Below, piece by piece: positions 51,841-59,912 of a stretch of DNA of 64,000 bases. Source of the stretch: Planctomycetota bacterium (GTDB taxonomy: Bacteria; Planctomycetota; Planctomycetia; Gemmatales; Gemmataceae). How positions within the stretch are numbered: the stretch's first letter is position 1; the number at the start of each line of letters is the position of its first letter. Made by a program: the position numbers and the translations under genes. The stretch is taken from contig JAIOPV010000081.1 in NCBI GenBank assembly GCA_021413735.1, forward strand, positions 1 to 64,000, in the 5' to 3' direction. A model generated the notes under the pieces. The model was not told the origin of the DNA. It searched no databases and was given only the letters and a program-made list of their open reading frames with translations.

Positions 51841-52476
51841 TCATCGCCCGCCGAGGCTCGACACGAGAATGAACGCTGCGATCGGAATCAAGACAAGCGC
51901 CACCGCGGCCCCCACGCCGAGCATTCGCTCGAATCGGAACTCGGCCCGCCGAGGTGGCGCATCGAATTCGGGGTCGGGTTCGAGGTCGAACGGCGACTCC
52001 GGAACCGGCAACTCACGGAGCGACTCCCGCGTCACATCCGACCATTCGCGGAGCTTGTTCGGATCGTCCGCGAGTGTGCCCCGGAAGCCGAGTTGAGCGC
52101 ACAAGAAGAACACTTCCATCGCATCGACGTCGGCCGCTCCGGATGCGAGCTTCGCCTGATCCCAGAATCGCCACGCACGGTCATTCGTGCCGTACAGTTC
52201 GACTTCCAGTTTCCGCTCGTTCCAGCGATCCCGCCACGTCGGCACCTGAGTGAAGAGTTCATCCACCCAGCACACCAGAGCGTATCTGATACCGAGGAAT
52301 CCGGCAGCGGGTGCGCTCGCCCGACCTGCCGGTTTCGGGCCGATCGTCGCCGTCATGGCCGCAGCCGAGAGAAGTTCCTTGAGCCGTGAGTGTTCCCGCT
52401 CGAACTCGAGTGCCCGCCCGGCGCTGAGTTGTTCGCGAACGCGGAGAGCGCTCGCGAACACCGGGTACGCGAACAT
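51841..52476 (-). CDS. tssL: TssL/DotU type VI secretion protein
   Basis: A 211-residue tail-anchored membrane protein. The cytoplasmic DotU domain shows YALVCWVDELFTQVPTWRDR and the family hallmark DAMEVFFLCAQLGFRGTL. The single membrane helix is at the C-terminus (MLGVGAAVALVLIPIAAFIL), with only a few residues beyond it and no peptidoglycan-binding domain. TssL joins TssM and the baseplate at the inner membrane. The start at 52476 was chosen over a TTG six codons upstream. It is the first gene of the leftward unit tssL-tssM-TIGR02996, divergent from tssK across 105 bases. Confidence 0.9.
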   Translation of the reverse strand: MFAYPVFASALRVREQLSAGRALEFEREHSRLKELLSAAAMTATIGPKPAGRASAPAAGFLGIRYALVCWVDELFTQVPTWRDRWNERKLEVELYGTNDRAWRFWDQAKLASGAADVDAMEVFFLCAQLGFRGTLADDPNKLREWSDVTRESLRELPVPESPFDLEPDPEFDAPPRRAEFRFERMLGVGAAVALVLIPIAAFILVSSLGGR

Positions 52477-52581
52477 CGCGGTGTCTTCGCGCAAGTGCCG
52501 TGTTCCATGGTTCTTGTTTCTTGTGCGGAGTCGATTATATCAGAAGGGGTTACACCGGCCCCCCTTCCGCGGTGAGAATCG
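52477..52581. promoter_or_regulatory. Divergent promoter region between tssL and tssK
   Basis: This 105-base gap must serve both arms of the secretion cluster. On the plus strand TTGTTT (52514-52519) and TATATC (52536-52541) are 16 bases apart and could form a promoter for tssK with a leader of about 35 bases. No sigma54-type GG-N10-GC element is evident. The tssL promoter is not clear. Confidence 0.35.
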
Positions 52582-54033
52582 ATGTCCACTCGCGCGGTCC
52601 ACTGGCACGAAGGGTTGTTCCTTCGGCCCCACCACCTCCAGGCGTCTCACCGCCATACGGAGCATCAATCACGACAACTTGCTGATACGCTCTCCCCATA
52701 TGCCTGGGGTTGCCGCGTCCTCGACATCGACCCGGATGCCCTCGCGAACTGGCGCTTTCAGGTGCGTCGGCTGCGTGCTCGTCTGCCAGACGGAACGGCT
52801 GTCGATATCCCCGAAGACACGGCCCTTCCGCCGCTCGATCTGAAGCCGGGGCTCGAACGCGGTCCCAAACTCACCGTTTACCTCGCCGTTCCGGTGCTGC
52901 AACTCGGACGGCCGAACGCGACCGAGTCTGAAACGGGGTCGGCACTGTCACGATATCGGCTCGATTCTCAGGATCTCGAAGACGAGAACGCAGCCGACGA
53001 CCGGGAAGCTGTCGTCGTTCGCCGCTTGAACGCGCAGTTGCTCACATCGGGCCAGGACTTCGCGGGCTACTCTGTGCTGCCGCTCGCGAAGATCGTGCGA
53101 TCGAGTCGGGCCGACGGCCGCCCTGAGTTCGAGGCAGGGTACATTCCGCCCGTGTTGGGCTGCGACACATGGCCAGCGCTGTCACGGGACATCTTGCAGG
53201 CGATCTACGACCGCGTCGGCACGAAGATCGACGTCCTCGCTGGCCAGGTTCTCGACCGCGGGCTTGCGTTTGAAGGCGGCAATCAGGCCGACGTGATGAT
53301 CGGGGCGCAACTGCGAGCGTTGAACGAGTTGTACGCCCTCCTTGCGGGGCTGGCGTTCACGTCGGGTCTGCATCCGGTGATGGCGTACATCGAACTCTGT
53401 CGCGGCGTGGGTCAGTTGTCGCTGTTCGGGCCGTCTCGTCGACCGCCGCCGCTTCCGCGATACGATCACGACGACATTGGCGGGTCGCTTTACTTCCTGA
53501 AGCGCTCGATCGATTCGCTGCTCGATGTGTTCGTGGAGCCGGACTACAAGAGCCGTCCGTTTGTTGGGGCCGGGCTGCGAATGGAAGTCGCCCTCGAAGC
53601 GGCGTGGGTCGAATCGACGTGGCAGATTTTCATCGCGGTGCAGAGTACGCTGTCGGGCGACGAGTTGATCCGCGTGCTGACGCAACCCGGCGTGCTTGAC
53701 ATGAAGGTCGGCAGTTCCGAGCGAGTCGATGCTGTGTTCCGAGATGGCCGCGAAGGGCTGCGGTTCACGCCGGTTCGGGCTGTCCCGCGAACACTGCCGC
53801 ACCCGACCGGTGTGACGTACTTCCAACTCGCTACGGATGCAACCGCCGCCGAATGGGCAGCCGTGCAGAAGTCGCTATCGCTTGCAGTGCGGTTGAACGA
53901 GAACCTGATCGCGGGAAGCATCCACGGGCAGCGAGACCTGACGGTGCAAGTGGCGGGCAAGACGCCGACGTTGCGGTTCACGCTGTACGTCGTCCCACGA
54001 AAGAGCCTCAGCGCCGGTGATCTGGTGGTGTGA
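52582..54033 (+). CDS. tssK: TssK type VI secretion baseplate protein
   Basis: A 483-residue TssK. The N-terminus RAVHWHEGLFLRPHHLQASH is the strongest family signature. Further blocks are RLPDGTAVDIPEDTALPPLD, GYIPPVLGCDTWPALSRDIL and a C-terminal TYFQLATDATAAEWAAVQKS then FTLYVVPRKSL. TssK connects the phage-like baseplate to the TssL-TssM membrane complex through its C-terminal domain. Length and domain order look normal. It begins the rightward arm, with tssH 148 bases downstream beyond a family D hairpin. Confidence 0.94.
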   Translation: MSTRAVHWHEGLFLRPHHLQASHRHTEHQSRQLADTLSPYAWGCRVLDIDPDALANWRFQVRRLRARLPDGTAVDIPEDTALPPLDLKPGLERGPKLTVYLAVPVLQLGRPNATESETGSALSRYRLDSQDLEDENAADDREAVVVRRLNAQLLTSGQDFAGYSVLPLAKIVRSSRADGRPEFEAGYIPPVLGCDTWPALSRDILQAIYDRVGTKIDVLAGQVLDRGLAFEGGNQADVMIGAQLRALNELYALLAGLAFTSGLHPVMAYIELCRGVGQLSLFGPSRRPPPLPRYDHDDIGGSLYFLKRSIDSLLDVFVEPDYKSRPFVGAGLRMEVALEAAWVESTWQIFIAVQSTLSGDELIRVLTQPGVLDMKVGSSERVDAVFRDGREGLRFTPVRAVPRTLPHPTGVTYFQLATDATAAEWAAVQKSLSLAVRLNENLIAGSIHGQRDLTVQVAGKTPTLRFTLYVVPRKSLSAGDLVV

Positions 54034-54061
54034 GCCGCATTCCCTTGATTCGTGTTCGTAG

Positions 54062-54119
54062 GCCGAGCCCGAGCGCCAGCGAGGGGTCCACAGTTCCCTC
54101 GCTGGCGCTCGGGCTCGGC
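54062..54119. terminator. Perfect hairpin between tssK and tssH (family D)
   Basis: Arms 54062-54085 and 54096-54119 are perfectly complementary over 24 bases (CCCGAGCGCCAGCGAGGG core) around a 10-base loop. It is the sister of the hairpin at 38636-38690. It could lower tssH expression relative to tssK or protect the upstream mRNA. Confidence 0.8.
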
Positions 54120-54181
54120 AGATCCGCATCAATCCGCATTGGTACTCCCAACACGATTCCCTTCCTCAGAGATACGCCCCA

Positions 54182-56830
54182 ATGGCCACGGTCAATCCTC
54201 GTTCGCTTTTCGAGAAACTGAACGGCACTACCAAACGCGCCCTCGAAGGGGCCGCCGGGCTGTGCCTGTCTCGCACGCATTTCCATGTCGAACTCGAACA
54301 CTGGTTGCTGAAACTCACCGAGGCCACGAACAACGATCTCGCCGCGATCTTCAAGCAGTACGACATCGACCCGGCGAAGGTCCGGTCGCAACTCGAAAGT
54401 GCCGCCAACCGATTCAAGACCGGCAACGGTCGCGCTCCGGACCTGTCGCCGGACATCCTCGACACGGTCCGCGAGGCATGGGTGCTTGCGTCGCTGGAAT
54501 ACGGGGCGAGCCGCGTTCGCACTGCCCACCTCCTCGCAGCGTTGCTCACGGACCGCTCGCTTTCGGCACGCACGACAACGGCCATCCCCGAACTCGCGAA
54601 AATTGGTGGCGAACGACTCCAACGGGAACTCAAGGATCTGCTCCCGCGATTCAATTCGGAAGAGAACGAACAGGAAGCCGCTTCCGCCGCCGGTGGAACG
54701 ACTCCGAACGGTCAGCCGGCTCCTGCGGGTTCCTCGAAAACGCCGTCGCTGGATCAGTTCACCGTGAACATGACCGCGAACGCGAAGGCCGGGAAGATCG
54801 ACCCGGTTGTGGGACGCGATGCCGAGATCCGGCAGGTGATCGACATCCTCACCCGTCGCCGGCAGAACAATCCGATTCTGACGGGCGAGGCCGGCGTCGG
54901 CAAAACCGCCGTGGTCGAAGGTCTGGCTCTGCGGATCGCTGCCGGGGATGTGCCGCCACCGTTGAAGAACGTCGATCTGCGGTCGCTCGACCTGGGTTTG
55001 CTTCAAGCCGGCGCAGGGGTGAAGGGCGAGTTCGAGAACCGACTGAAGGCGGTCATTCAAGAGGTCAAGTCGTCGCCGACGCCGGTGATTCTGTTCATCG
55101 ACGAAGCGCACACGATGATCGGGGCAGGGGGGCAAGCCGGGCAGAATGACGCGGCCAATCTGCTGAAGCCGCCGCTGGCTCGTGGCGAACTGCGGACCAT
55201 CGCGGCGACGACGTTCGCTGAGTACAAGAAGTATTTCGAGACCGACGCGGCTCTGAAGCGACGGTTCCAGCTTGTGCGAGTCGAGGAACCGCGTGAAGCG
55301 AACGCCGTGCGAATGCTTCGCGGACTCGTGCCGGTTCTGGAGAAGCACCACAAGGTTCGCGTGATGGACGACGCGATCACCGAGACGGTTCGACTCTCCG
55401 TGCGGTACATGCCTGACCGCCAACTGCCAGACAAGGCCGTGAGTCTTCTTGACACTGTGTGCGGTCGCGTGTCGCTGAGTCAACTCTCGACGCCGCCGGC
55501 TCTCGAAGACTCCAAGCGAGAGATCGAATACCTTACGAACGAGATCAGTTTCTTGGAGCGAGAAGGCCGTGTGTCTGGCGGTGATCCTGAGAAGCTTGCA
55601 GATCGGAAGGCCCGCAAAGTTACCGCTGAGAAGCGAACCGCCGAACTCGAAAAGCAACTCGCCGCAGAGCAGAAAATCGTCGAGCAGATTCACGCGGTTC
55701 GCGACAAGCTCGAAGCGGTCACCGATGCCGTCGCGGGCGATCCCGCAGCGAGCGCCGAACTCACCAAGCTGACGGACGATCTCGCGAAGATTCAGGGCGA
55801 GTCGCCGCTCGTGTATCCGGTTGTCGCGGGGCAAGCGGTCGCGGAAGTGGTCGCCCGACTGACCGGCGTTCCGCTCGGCAAGATGGTTCGCAACGAGATC
55901 GAGACGCTGCTGAATCTGCCGAAACACATGCAGGAGCGGGTCGTCGGTCAGGATCACGCGATGGAAGCGATTGCCGAGCGGATTCGCACCGCTCGCACCG
56001 ACCTCAGTGATCCACGCCGACCGGTGGGCGTATTCCTGCTCGTCGGCCCGTCCGGAGTCGGCAAGACCGAAACGGCGATGGCCCTCGCGGACCTACTCTA
56101 CGGTGGCGACCGCAACATGGTCGTCGTCAACATGAGCGAGTACAAGGAGTCGCACAAAGTTTCTCGCCTCACCGGTTCCGCGAAGGGGTATGTCGGCTAT
56201 GGCGAGGGTGGTGTTCTGACGAACGCGGTGAAGAATCGGCCGTACTCGGTCGTGCTGCTTGATGAGGTCGAGAAGGCGGACGAGTCGGTGCAGGAAATCT
56301 TCTATCAGGTGTTCGACAAGGGCGTGCTACAAAACGACACCGGCGAGGATGTGAACTTCAAGAACACGATCATCCTGCTGACGTCGAACGCGGGCACCGA
56401 CACGATCATGAAGGCGTGTGCCGACCCCGAAACGATGCCCGACGCGAAGGGACTTGCTGAAGTGCTGCGGCCCGATTTGCTGAAGTGGTTCAAGCCCGCG
56501 TTGCTGGGTCGCATGGTGGTGGTGCCGTACTTCCCGCTTCGCGCTGAGGTCTTGAAGCGGATCATCGAACTGCAACTGAAGAAGATCGGCGACCGTCTGC
56601 GGGACAACCACAAGGCGACGTTCGCTTACGATGCGGCCGTCGTGGACACGATTCTGGCACGCTGCACGGAGGTCGAGAGCGGGGCGCGGAACGTTGACCA
56701 CATCATTACTGGGACGGTGCTGCCCGCGATTTCGGACGAGATCCTGACTCGTATGGCAGAGGGCAAGACCGTGAAGTCGGTGAAGGTTGGCGTCGGCGAG
56801 GAAGGCAAGTTCACGTTCACCATTGAGTGA
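54182..56830 (+). CDS. tssH: TssH/ClpV type VI secretion ATPase
   Basis: An 882-residue Hsp100/Clp ATPase that disassembles the contracted TssBC sheath. The N-domain spans about 1-155 ([17 protein letters not shown] is typical of ClpV). The first ATPase has Walker A GEAGVGKT at 235-242 and Walker [15 protein letters not shown] coiled middle region lies near 445-530 ([20 protein letters not shown]). The second ATPase has Walker A GPSGVGKT at 622-629 and Walker [11 protein letters not shown]. ClpB is the alternative, but the N-domain and the tssK neighbour favour ClpV. Length is normal. Convergent with the HEAT-like gene downstream. Confidence 0.94.
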   Translation: MATVNPRSLFEKLNGTTKRALEGAAGLCLSRTHFHVELEHWLLKLTEATNNDLAAIFKQYDIDPAKVRSQLESAANRFKTGNGRAPDLSPDILDTVREAWVLASLEYGASRVRTAHLLAALLTDRSLSARTTTAIPELAKIGGERLQRELKDLLPRFNSEENEQEAASAAGGTTPNGQPAPAGSSKTPSLDQFTVNMTANAKAGKIDPVVGRDAEIRQVIDILTRRRQNNPILTGEAGVGKTAVVEGLALRIAAGDVPPPLKNVDLRSLDLGLLQAGAGVKGEFENRLKAVIQEVKSSPTPVILFIDEAHTMIGAGGQAGQNDAANLLKPPLARGELRTIAATTFAEYKKYFETDAALKRRFQLVRVEEPREANAVRMLRGLVPVLEKHHKVRVMDDAITETVRLSVRYMPDRQLPDKAVSLLDTVCGRVSLSQLSTPPALEDSKREIEYLTNEISFLEREGRVSGGDPEKLADRKARKVTAEKRTAELEKQLAAEQKIVEQIHAVRDKLEAVTDAVAGDPAASAELTKLTDDLAKIQGESPLVYPVVAGQAVAEVVARLTGVPLGKMVRNEIETLLNLPKHMQERVVGQDHAMEAIAERIRTARTDLSDPRRPVGVFLLVGPSGVGKTETAMALADLLYGGDRNMVVVNMSEYKESHKVSRLTGSAKGYVGYGEGGVLTNAVKNRPYSVVLLDEVEKADESVQEIFYQVFDKGVLQNDTGEDVNFKNTIILLTSNAGTDTIMKACADPETMPDAKGLAEVLRPDLLKWFKPALLGRMVVVPYFPLRAEVLKRIIELQLKKIGDRLRDNHKATFAYDAAVVDTILARCTEVESGARNVDHIITGTVLPAISDEILTRMAEGKTVKSVKVGVGEEGKFTFTIE

Positions 56831-56847
56831 GACCTTGTATTGGTATG

Positions 56848-56990
56848 TACCCTGAAAGGGTTGCATCCCAAAGCCCAGGGTCGCCGCTTTGGGCGCACCC
56901 TGGGAAAGCGTGGCAGAACCATTTCACCGTAGGTTTCCCAGGGTGGCGCTGCGCTGACCCTGGGCTTTGGGATGCAACCCCTTCGGGGTA
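56848..56990. repeat. Imperfect inverted repeat after tssH (family G relative)
   Basis: Arms 56848-56907 and 56934-56990 pair over about 57 bases with roughly a dozen changes; GTTGCATCCCAAAGCCCAGG is identical in both. It begins 18 bases after the tssH stop and ends before the stop of the converging gene, so it is a natural bidirectional terminator. The CTTTGGGATGCAACCCC and CACCCTGGG segments recall the element at 36184-36377. Confidence 0.88.
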
Positions 56991-56993
56991 AAA

Positions 56994-58061
56994 TCAGTTC
57001 CCTGCACCCCTCGACCCGACAACACTCTTCCACAGGTCGGTGACGGTTCCTGCCGTGCGGGCGCGGGGACCGGGCTTTGCCTGCGTCGCAGTCGGCTCGG
57101 CTGCCTGCGACTTCGCGGGCGTCGGGGTGGTGGCCACCGGCGCTGGCGTCGCACCCATCGGCACGGTCGCCCCTCGCAGCGGGTCGGTGAACGCTCCAAT
57201 CAAGTGGTTGTTTTCGGCGGTGAGCTGGCGATACGCTAGCGCCGAGATGTTGACCCCGCGATTCACTGCGATGCGGGCGTCACGGATCAAGTCTGTCGGC
57301 GGATCGACCGCGACCGCATCATAGTAAGGGCACGGCCCAGCCGCGGATTCCTTTTCTTTCTCCTTCGGAGTCGCCTTCTCCGGCGGCTTCACCGGCTCCT
57401 GATACGTCGCCACACACACCTGCAACGCCGCATACGCCAGCGCTCGCACACACTCCGAGTTTTCCGACGGGAACCCATCTTTCGTTCCGCCGTTCACGGA
57501 CATCGTCAGAGCCGCGATCGTCTTCTTCGAGCAGCAGCAACCGTTTGCGAACGCTTTCGCGGCCTCGATGCGGACGCACTCGCTCGGGTCGCCACGCAGC
57601 GCCGAAATCAGGGCAGGCTCGGCTTCCGGGTAGTATTTGCAACTCACCGTGCCGAGGTATCGCACTGCCGCTCGGCGAGCAGCCGCGTTCGCTTCGTCCT
57701 GCTTGATCCGGGCTGCCGCCCCTTCGGCGCTCGTGGCAGGCTTGGCGAGATCCGCAGGACTTGGTCCGCTACACGTTGGTCCAATCAAGCCGCCGGTCAC
57801 CGCTCCGAGCGGGCTGAGCATCGAGTTGACCACCTTCCCAATCGCCGAGTTGCAGAACTTCGCCTTACACGCCGCCTTTTGGTCGGGCGTCATGCAGAAC
57901 ATGGAAAAGATGTTCCGCGGAGCCGCTGCCCCTGGAGTGGCAACTGAAGGTGTGATCGGCGGCGCCACAGGAACCGGAGCCGATGGGACCGATGGGAACT
58001 GCCCATACGCAACGAAGGTGAGCCCCGCGAACACGACGATGACCGTCCCGAATTTTCGCAT
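56994..58061 (-). CDS. Secreted cysteine-containing HEAT-repeat-like protein
   Basis: A 355-residue protein with a signal peptide (FGTVIVVFAGLTFVAYGQ), then a proline/alanine-rich linker. A cysteine-bearing stretch (FCMTPDQKAACKAKFCNSAI) precedes helical repeats resembling HEAT or PBS-lyase units: AAARRAAVRYLGTVSCKYYP, EPALISALRGDPSECVRIEA and AKAFANGCCCSKKTIAALTM, then SECVRALAYAALQVCVA. The C-terminal 70 residues are Ala/Pro/Thr-rich. The function is unknown; HEAT-type solenoids usually bind proteins. The start at 58061 follows a GGAGG site. The gene is divergent from the porin-like gene across 97 bases, and the two may be co-regulated. Confidence 0.75.
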   Translation of the reverse strand: MRKFGTVIVVFAGLTFVAYGQFPSVPSAPVPVAPPITPSVATPGAAAPRNIFSMFCMTPDQKAACKAKFCNSAIGKVVNSMLSPLGAVTGGLIGPTCSGPSPADLAKPATSAEGAAARIKQDEANAAARRAAVRYLGTVSCKYYPEAEPALISALRGDPSECVRIEAAKAFANGCCCSKKTIAALTMSVNGGTKDGFPSENSECVRALAYAALQVCVATYQEPVKPPEKATPKEKEKESAAGPCPYYDAVAVDPPTDLIRDARIAVNRGVNISALAYRQLTAENNHLIGAFTDPLRGATVPMGATPAPVATTPTPAKSQAAEPTATQAKPGPRARTAGTVTDLWKSVVGSRGAGN

Positions 58062-58158
58062 CGGACCCCCTCCAGAAGTCATCTTTCCCCGGTCGGGCAG
58101 ATACGCTATGAGCCCCCAGAACTCAAGACGAAAGTGCGGATCACGAAGGGTGCGCGGA

Positions 58159-59538
58159 ATGACCGCCCGGTTCTACATTGGGCTCGTCGGCGTGATTGCC
58201 GTGTGCGTCGGACTGACGCTCACGGTCGCGGCCCAAGGTCCGCCAACCCCGATTCCAATTCCGATCCCGGAGCCAATGGCGGCCGACAAATCGAGTGTGC
58301 GCGACGCCCTCAAAGCCGTTCGGACCGGACTTGAATTGCCAGAGGTGTCCACCCCACCAGCCGAACTCCCGCAGAGCTTGCCAGCCCCGACGCCACTGCC
58401 AGTTGCCCCAAGCCCCGTTCCTGTTCCTGTTCCTGTTCCTGTTCCTGTGCCAGTTCCAGCTCTCCCGCCCCTTCAGGTTGGCGGACTGACGGTTGACGGA
58501 CAGCAGATCGATCTCTCGATGTTCCGGAACCGGCTTGGAGGCGGCTGTTCGACCTGCGGGCACGACGACTGCGAAACCTGTGGCGGCTCACGCCACTGTT
58601 CGCCCGGTCGCAAGGCGTGCGAGCCGTTCCCGGCGAGGAACCGCTTCGAGCGTTTGATCGGCGTGATGTACGAAACCCTCTGCTGCCCGGACCCTTGCTA
58701 CGATCCGAAATGGAACATCCTCGCGGATTCGGCGTTCTTCACTCCTGGGGCTCGCCCGGTATCGCAAAGCCGCTTCCGTTGGGATGCTGGCCCCGGTGTC
58801 ATTCTGCCGGACCGAGCTGAATACTTCTGGGCACGCGCCGACGGCATGGGCCTGGGTCCGCGACCGACTTCCCCGAACAAGGTCGCCCGCAGCGTCGATT
58901 ACAACGACCTCAGCATGTACACGGAAACGTCCGTCAACGGATCGTTATCGCTGATCTTCGACCTGACTTACCGAAGCAACGAGGCCACCGGCTCATCGTC
59001 GGCATCCGGCATCGGCGACATGGTCACCGGTACCAAGGCTCTCATGTTCGACCGCGAACTCGTCCAGCTCTCGTTCCAGTTCCTGACGTACCTGCCGACG
59101 GGTTCCTCCTTCAAGGGAACGGGAACCGGGCACGTCGCGCTGGAACCGTCGATCATTGCGGGCCTGAAGATCTCGAACGATACCTTCCTCCAGGCTCAAA
59201 TCGCGGACCGGATTCCGCTCGGCGGCACGCCGGGGTACGCGGGCACGGTGCTGGCTTACAACATGAGCTTGAACCACATCCTGTGGCGGCCAGTGCGAGA
59301 CGTGCAACTGATCGGCGTGTGTGAACTCAACGGGTTGATGTTCCTGAACGGCTCGTACACCGATCCGGTGCTGGGGCCGAATCAACCAGCCTCCGGGATG
59401 ACCTATGTATCGCTCGGACCGGGCATGAGGCTGAACATCTGCGACAAATGCGACTTCGGAGTCGGGACGTCCATTGCTCTGACCGATCCACGCTTCGCGA
59501 CCGCCGTGATCCGCACCGAGTTCCGTTACCGATATTAG
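58159..59538 (+). CDS. Porin-like outer membrane protein with Cys-rich N-terminal region
   Basis: A 459-residue exported protein. The signal peptide YIGLVGVIAVCVGLTLTVAA is followed by a PIPIPIPEP segment, a run of Val-Pro repeats, and a cysteine-rich stretch (GGGCSTCGHDDCETCGG). The C-terminal 270 residues look like a transmembrane beta-barrel: alternating strands such as GSLSLIFDLTYRSNEATG, DRELVQLSFQFLTYLPTGSS, LQAQIADRIPLGG and GVGTSIALTDPRFATAVIRT, ending RTEFRYRY with a terminal aromatic residue, as expected for outer membrane proteins. The gene layout suggests a divergent pair with the HEAT-like gene. The substrate is unknown. A long open frame upstream of 58159 is a shadow of the divergent gene. 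Confidence 0.75.
   Translation: MTARFYIGLVGVIAVCVGLTLTVAAQGPPTPIPIPIPEPMAADKSSVRDALKAVRTGLELPEVSTPPAELPQSLPAPTPLPVAPSPVPVPVPVPVPVPVPALPPLQVGGLTVDGQQIDLSMFRNRLGGGCSTCGHDDCETCGGSRHCSPGRKACEPFPARNRFERLIGVMYETLCCPDPCYDPKWNILADSAFFTPGARPVSQSRFRWDAGPGVILPDRAEYFWARADGMGLGPRPTSPNKVARSVDYNDLSMYTETSVNGSLSLIFDLTYRSNEATGSSSASGIGDMVTGTKALMFDRELVQLSFQFLTYLPTGSSFKGTGTGHVALEPSIIAGLKISNDTFLQAQIADRIPLGGTPGYAGTVLAYNMSLNHILWRPVRDVQLIGVCELNGLMFLNGSYTDPVLGPNQPASGMTYVSLGPGMRLNICDKCDFGVGTSIALTDPRFATAVIRTEFRYRY
58417..58458 (+). repeat. Hexanucleotide microsatellite coding for Val-Pro
   Basis: Five perfect GTTCCT units followed by GTGCCA and GTTCCA, all in frame and coding for Val-Pro. Length changes by slippage would keep the frame and alter the spacer between signal peptide and barrel. 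Confidence 0.9.
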
Positions 59539-59544
59539 CAGTTT

Positions 59545-59905
59545 GGCGAGCGGCGACCGCAAGGGAGCGGTCTACGTTTGAAACGGTGGCGGAATGAGCG
59601 AGATTGTGCCAGGGCTTGGGGAGGTAACTCCCCCTCACCCGGCTCGCAAAGCCTCGCCGACCTCTCCCCAAAAATCGGGGGCGAGGTGGGGCTGATTGGT
59701 TTGATTTGAAGGCAATGAATCAGGATGAGTTGAAGAGAAGACACTGCGCCCCACCTCGCCCCCGATTTTTGGGGGAGAGGTCGCGACGAGTCTTCGAGTC
59801 GCGGGTGAGGGGGAACTACATTCCCTCAAATCCTTCGCACGATCCTTCATTCCGCCACCGTTTCTGAAGTGCTTCACCACGACCTTGCGGTCGCAGCTCG
59901 CCAGC
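59545..59905. repeat. Nested palindromic repeat, family B (copy 3, largest)
   Basis: The inner part 59628-59816 matches the copies at 23191 and 40611. Outside it, AAACGGTGGCGGAATGA at 59581-59597 pairs perfectly with 59847-59863, and further out GCGACCGCAAGG pairs with CCTTGCGGTCGC. The whole 360-base gap between the porin-like gene and the large minus-strand gene is thus one nested palindrome. The outer arms resemble family C. Confidence 0.88.
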
Positions 59906-59912
59906 ACCCCAC

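Noticed and set aside
51841-52476. DotU of a type IVB secretion system instead of TssL
   Set aside because: TssK and ClpV-type TssH are adjacent, which identifies a type VI system.
54008-55957. 649-codon open frame antisense to tssH
   Set aside because: Shadow of the high-GC tssH gene; no recognisable motif, and tssH is certain on the plus strand.
57637-58158. N-terminal extension of the porin-like gene by 174 codons
   Set aside because: The extension is the opposite strand of the HEAT-like gene; a signal peptide starts at 58159.
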